Below are positions 4,450 to 6,194 of a stretch of 6,194 nt of DNA, piece by piece. The stretch's first letter is position 1. Each line of letters starts with the position of its first letter. The notes under the pieces are model-generated. The model was not told the DNA's origin, ran no database searches, and was given only the letters and a program-made list of their open reading frames with translations. Origin of the DNA: Terriglobia bacterium (GTDB lineage: Bacteria; Acidobacteriota; Terriglobia; UBA7540); NCBI GenBank assembly GCA_030040295.1, contig JASHTZ010000616.1, forward strand, positions 1-6,194, read 5' to 3'. The position numbers were made by a program, and so were the translations under genes.

Positions 4450-6194
4450 ATGAAAGCGCGCGACTCGCTGGCCCCTGAACACGGCGCACTTTGGCTTCCT
4501 CCCCGGCAGAGCCAGGGTATTCAGATTCGTTGTCCATCAATCGTTCTCGCCGTACTCATCGCCACAAGTGCGTACGCCGCGACTTATCCGGCGCATTTCA
4601 AGGACCGCTGCCTTACTGACCTGGTAAGGCAGATTCCGGAAATCCTGCACTCGCAAGATCCAAAGACCGGCCACTTCGGCACGGGCATCTGGATTTCTAC
4701 GGACCAGAATGTGCTTTTGCCGCTCGCCGCCGCGTGGAGTTACCGCGACGCGCGCAATCCCTATTACCACAGCCCGCAGGTTCTGAACTCCATCATGGCG
4801 GGCGGCGACGCGCTGATCGAGTTGCAGGACAAAAATGGAGAATTCATTTTCCGCAAGAAGGACGGCTCAACCTGGGGGCAGGTCTATCAACCCTGGATTT
4901 ACACACGCTGGCTGCGGGCGTTTGAAATCATTCGCGACGCCATGCCGCCGGAGCGGCGCGCCAAATGGGAAAAGGCCTTCATGCTCGGTTACAACGGCAT
5001 CTCGAAGGAAGAGCGCACCGCCACATACCACAACATGCCCACGCACAACGCCATGGGCCTCTACTTCGCCGGCAAAATTTTCGATCGCCCCGAATGGTGC
5101 GCGCAGAGCGCCGCCTACCTCCGTCACGTGGTCTCGCTCCAAAATCCCGATGGATACTGGACCGAGCACTCCGGCCCGTTGGTTCAATACAACACGGTCT
5201 ATGTTGAAGCGCTGGGCCTGTACTACGCCATTTCGCACGATGACACGGTGCTCGCGGCGCTACGCAGGGCCTCGATTTATCATTCCTATTTCACCTACCC
5301 CGACGGCACTGAGGTGGAGACCATAGACGAGCGCAATCCCTATTCCCAGAAAATCCACGTGCCGAATGTGGGCTTCACCTTCAGCCCGGAGGGGCGCGGT
5401 TACCTGATGCGCCAGATTCGAAACTTGCACGGGCCGATTCCCGCTGATGATGCCGCCAGCCTGTTGCTGTGGGGTGAAGAGGGTGATGCCGTGGACGTTC
5501 CGAGCGGCGATTTTGATTACACGCTGCCGAGCGGAGGCGCGCGCGTGGTGCGGCGCGGCCCGTGGTTCGTTGTTTTCTCCGCCTTCACGGCTCCGGTTGC
5601 TCAGCGCCGATGGATTCAGGACCGCCAGAATTTTGTAAGCGTCTTCCACGATGGAATGGGCTTAATCGCCGGAGGTGGAAACACCAAATTGCAGCCGCGC
5701 TGGAGCAATTTCACGCTGGGGGACATTCACCTGCTCGTGCATAAGCCCGGCGACGAAAATCCCAACTTCATTCCTCCGGCGGGATTGCTACACGTTCCCG
5801 ATTCGGCCCGGCTGCTGACCGGAGAAAACCTGGGAGTGTTGCTGAACTACGGGAAAGCGCAGGGCGAGATCACCGTAAAAATCATCAACGACCGCCGGTT
5901 GGAATATACGGCTTCGGGCAACCCAACATTGGCCGCGCATTTCACCATCCTCCCACAGCTTGGCAAGAGCGTATCGACGGCAGCGGGCGATCGCGGCACG
6001 CTTTCCTCCACGCCATTCGAATTGCGCCCCGGCGCATGGTTTGAGCTGGCGGGAGTGCGATTCCTCCTGCCCCCGGACGTGACGGCCCTCTGGCCGGTGC
6101 TGCCGCACGACCCTTACACCAAAGACGGCCACGCGGAAATCGGCGAAGGCCGGATTGTTTTCGATTTCCCCGCCGGCGGGCAGCACACCATCGT
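4450..6194 (+). CDS. Secreted alpha-toroid/beta-sandwich protein, putative polysaccharide-lyase-like (3' truncated)
   Basis: Plus frame open to the right edge, 581 codons from ATG 4450, no stop seen. The start is uncertain. ATG 4450 gives an odd 30-residue polar n-region before the signal core SIVLAVLIATSAYA (30-43, cleavage near Ala43 or Ala44). ATG 4429 lies inside the palindrome. A rare ATT at 4525 would give a normal short signal peptide. Mature residues ~45-340 look like paired helices of an alpha/alpha toroid rich in Trp, Tyr and His: STDQNVLLPLAAAWSYRD, YQPWIYTRWLRAFEIIRDAM, YHNMPTHNAMGLYFAGKIF (193-211), NPDGYWTEHSGPLVQYNTVY (232-251). His199/Asn200, Glu239/His240 and Tyr247/Tyr251 are candidate active-site residues by analogy with toroidal lyases such as PL8 or heparinase II/III types. 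From ~360 (GGARVVRRGPWFVVFSAF) it turns beta-rich, as in their C-terminal sandwiches. I cannot name the family; substrate unknown. The fucosidase neighbour suggests a fucose-containing polysaccharide. Confidence 0.72.
   Translation, partial: MKARDSLAPEHGALWLPPRQSQGIQIRCPSIVLAVLIATSAYAATYPAHFKDRCLTDLVRQIPEILHSQDPKTGHFGTGIWISTDQNVLLPLAAAWSYRDARNPYYHSPQVLNSIMAGGDALIELQDKNGEFIFRKKDGSTWGQVYQPWIYTRWLRAFEIIRDAMPPERRAKWEKAFMLGYNGISKEERTATYHNMPTHNAMGLYFAGKIFDRPEWCAQSAAYLRHVVSLQNPDGYWTEHSGPLVQYNTVYVEALGLYYAISHDDTVLAALRRASIYHSYFTYPDGTEVETIDERNPYSQKIHVPNVGFTFSPEGRGYLMRQIRNLHGPIPADDAASLLLWGEEGDAVDVPSGDFDYTLPSGGARVVRRGPWFVVFSAFTAPVAQRRWIQDRQNFVSVFHDGMGLIAGGGNTKLQPRWSNFTLGDIHLLVHKPGDENPNFIPPAGLLHVPDSARLLTGENLGVLLNYGKAQGEITVKIINDRRLEYTASGNPTLAAHFTILPQLGKSVSTAAGDRGTLSSTPFELRPGAWFELAGVRFLLPPDVTALWPVLPHDPYTKDGHAEIGEGRIVFDFPAGGQHTI

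Noticed and set aside
4734..5326. Two plus-strand frames of 63 and 163 codons inside the last gene
   Set aside because: They lie out of frame within the long open toroid-like coding frame, which reads without stops from before 4450 to the edge and has coherent protein composition.

Overview
The window is high-GC bacterial DNA. It looks like an Acidobacteriota-type soil organism: a DUF2911 periplasmic protein, a CIA30-type C-terminal domain, a secreted GH29 fucosidase and GC-rich intergenic palindromes are a familiar combination there. This assignment is by impression of gene families only, not by any search.

Layout. Bases 1-631 hold the 3' end of a plus-strand gene ending in a CIA30-like beta-sandwich domain. 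It converges on a possible small minus-strand membrane protein (914-729, TTG start, uncertain). Bases 935-1058 carry several inverted repeats, the last just beyond the end of a minus-strand DUF2911 gene (1601-1080). That gene has a clear ribosome binding site and a consensus -10 box. The region 1662-1941 has no convincing gene and is unusually rich in short dyads; it separates the DUF2911 gene from three plus-strand genes.

The plus-strand genes are an Fpg/Nei-family DNA glycosylase (1942-2847, GTG start), a secreted GH29 alpha-L-fucosidase (2932-4263, TTG start) and a large secreted protein running off the right edge (from about 4450). The last appears to be an alpha-barrel plus beta-sandwich protein of polysaccharide-lyase-like architecture. 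It has no stop inside the window, so an ORF list requiring a stop codon would miss it.

How they work together. The fucosidase and the toroid-like protein probably form a small secreted glycan-degradation unit: one removes fucose, the other may cleave a uronic-acid-containing backbone. The glycosylase is housekeeping DNA repair and looks unrelated. Between the two glycan genes lies an 85-bp near-perfect palindrome (4353-4437). It can act as a terminator and sits where the downstream gene's start should be. A good Shine-Dalgarno sequence follows the fucosidase stop directly but faces ATC instead of ATG. Together these suggest an element insertion that rearranged the 5' end of the last gene. I see no CRISPR array, tRNA, rRNA or transposase gene.
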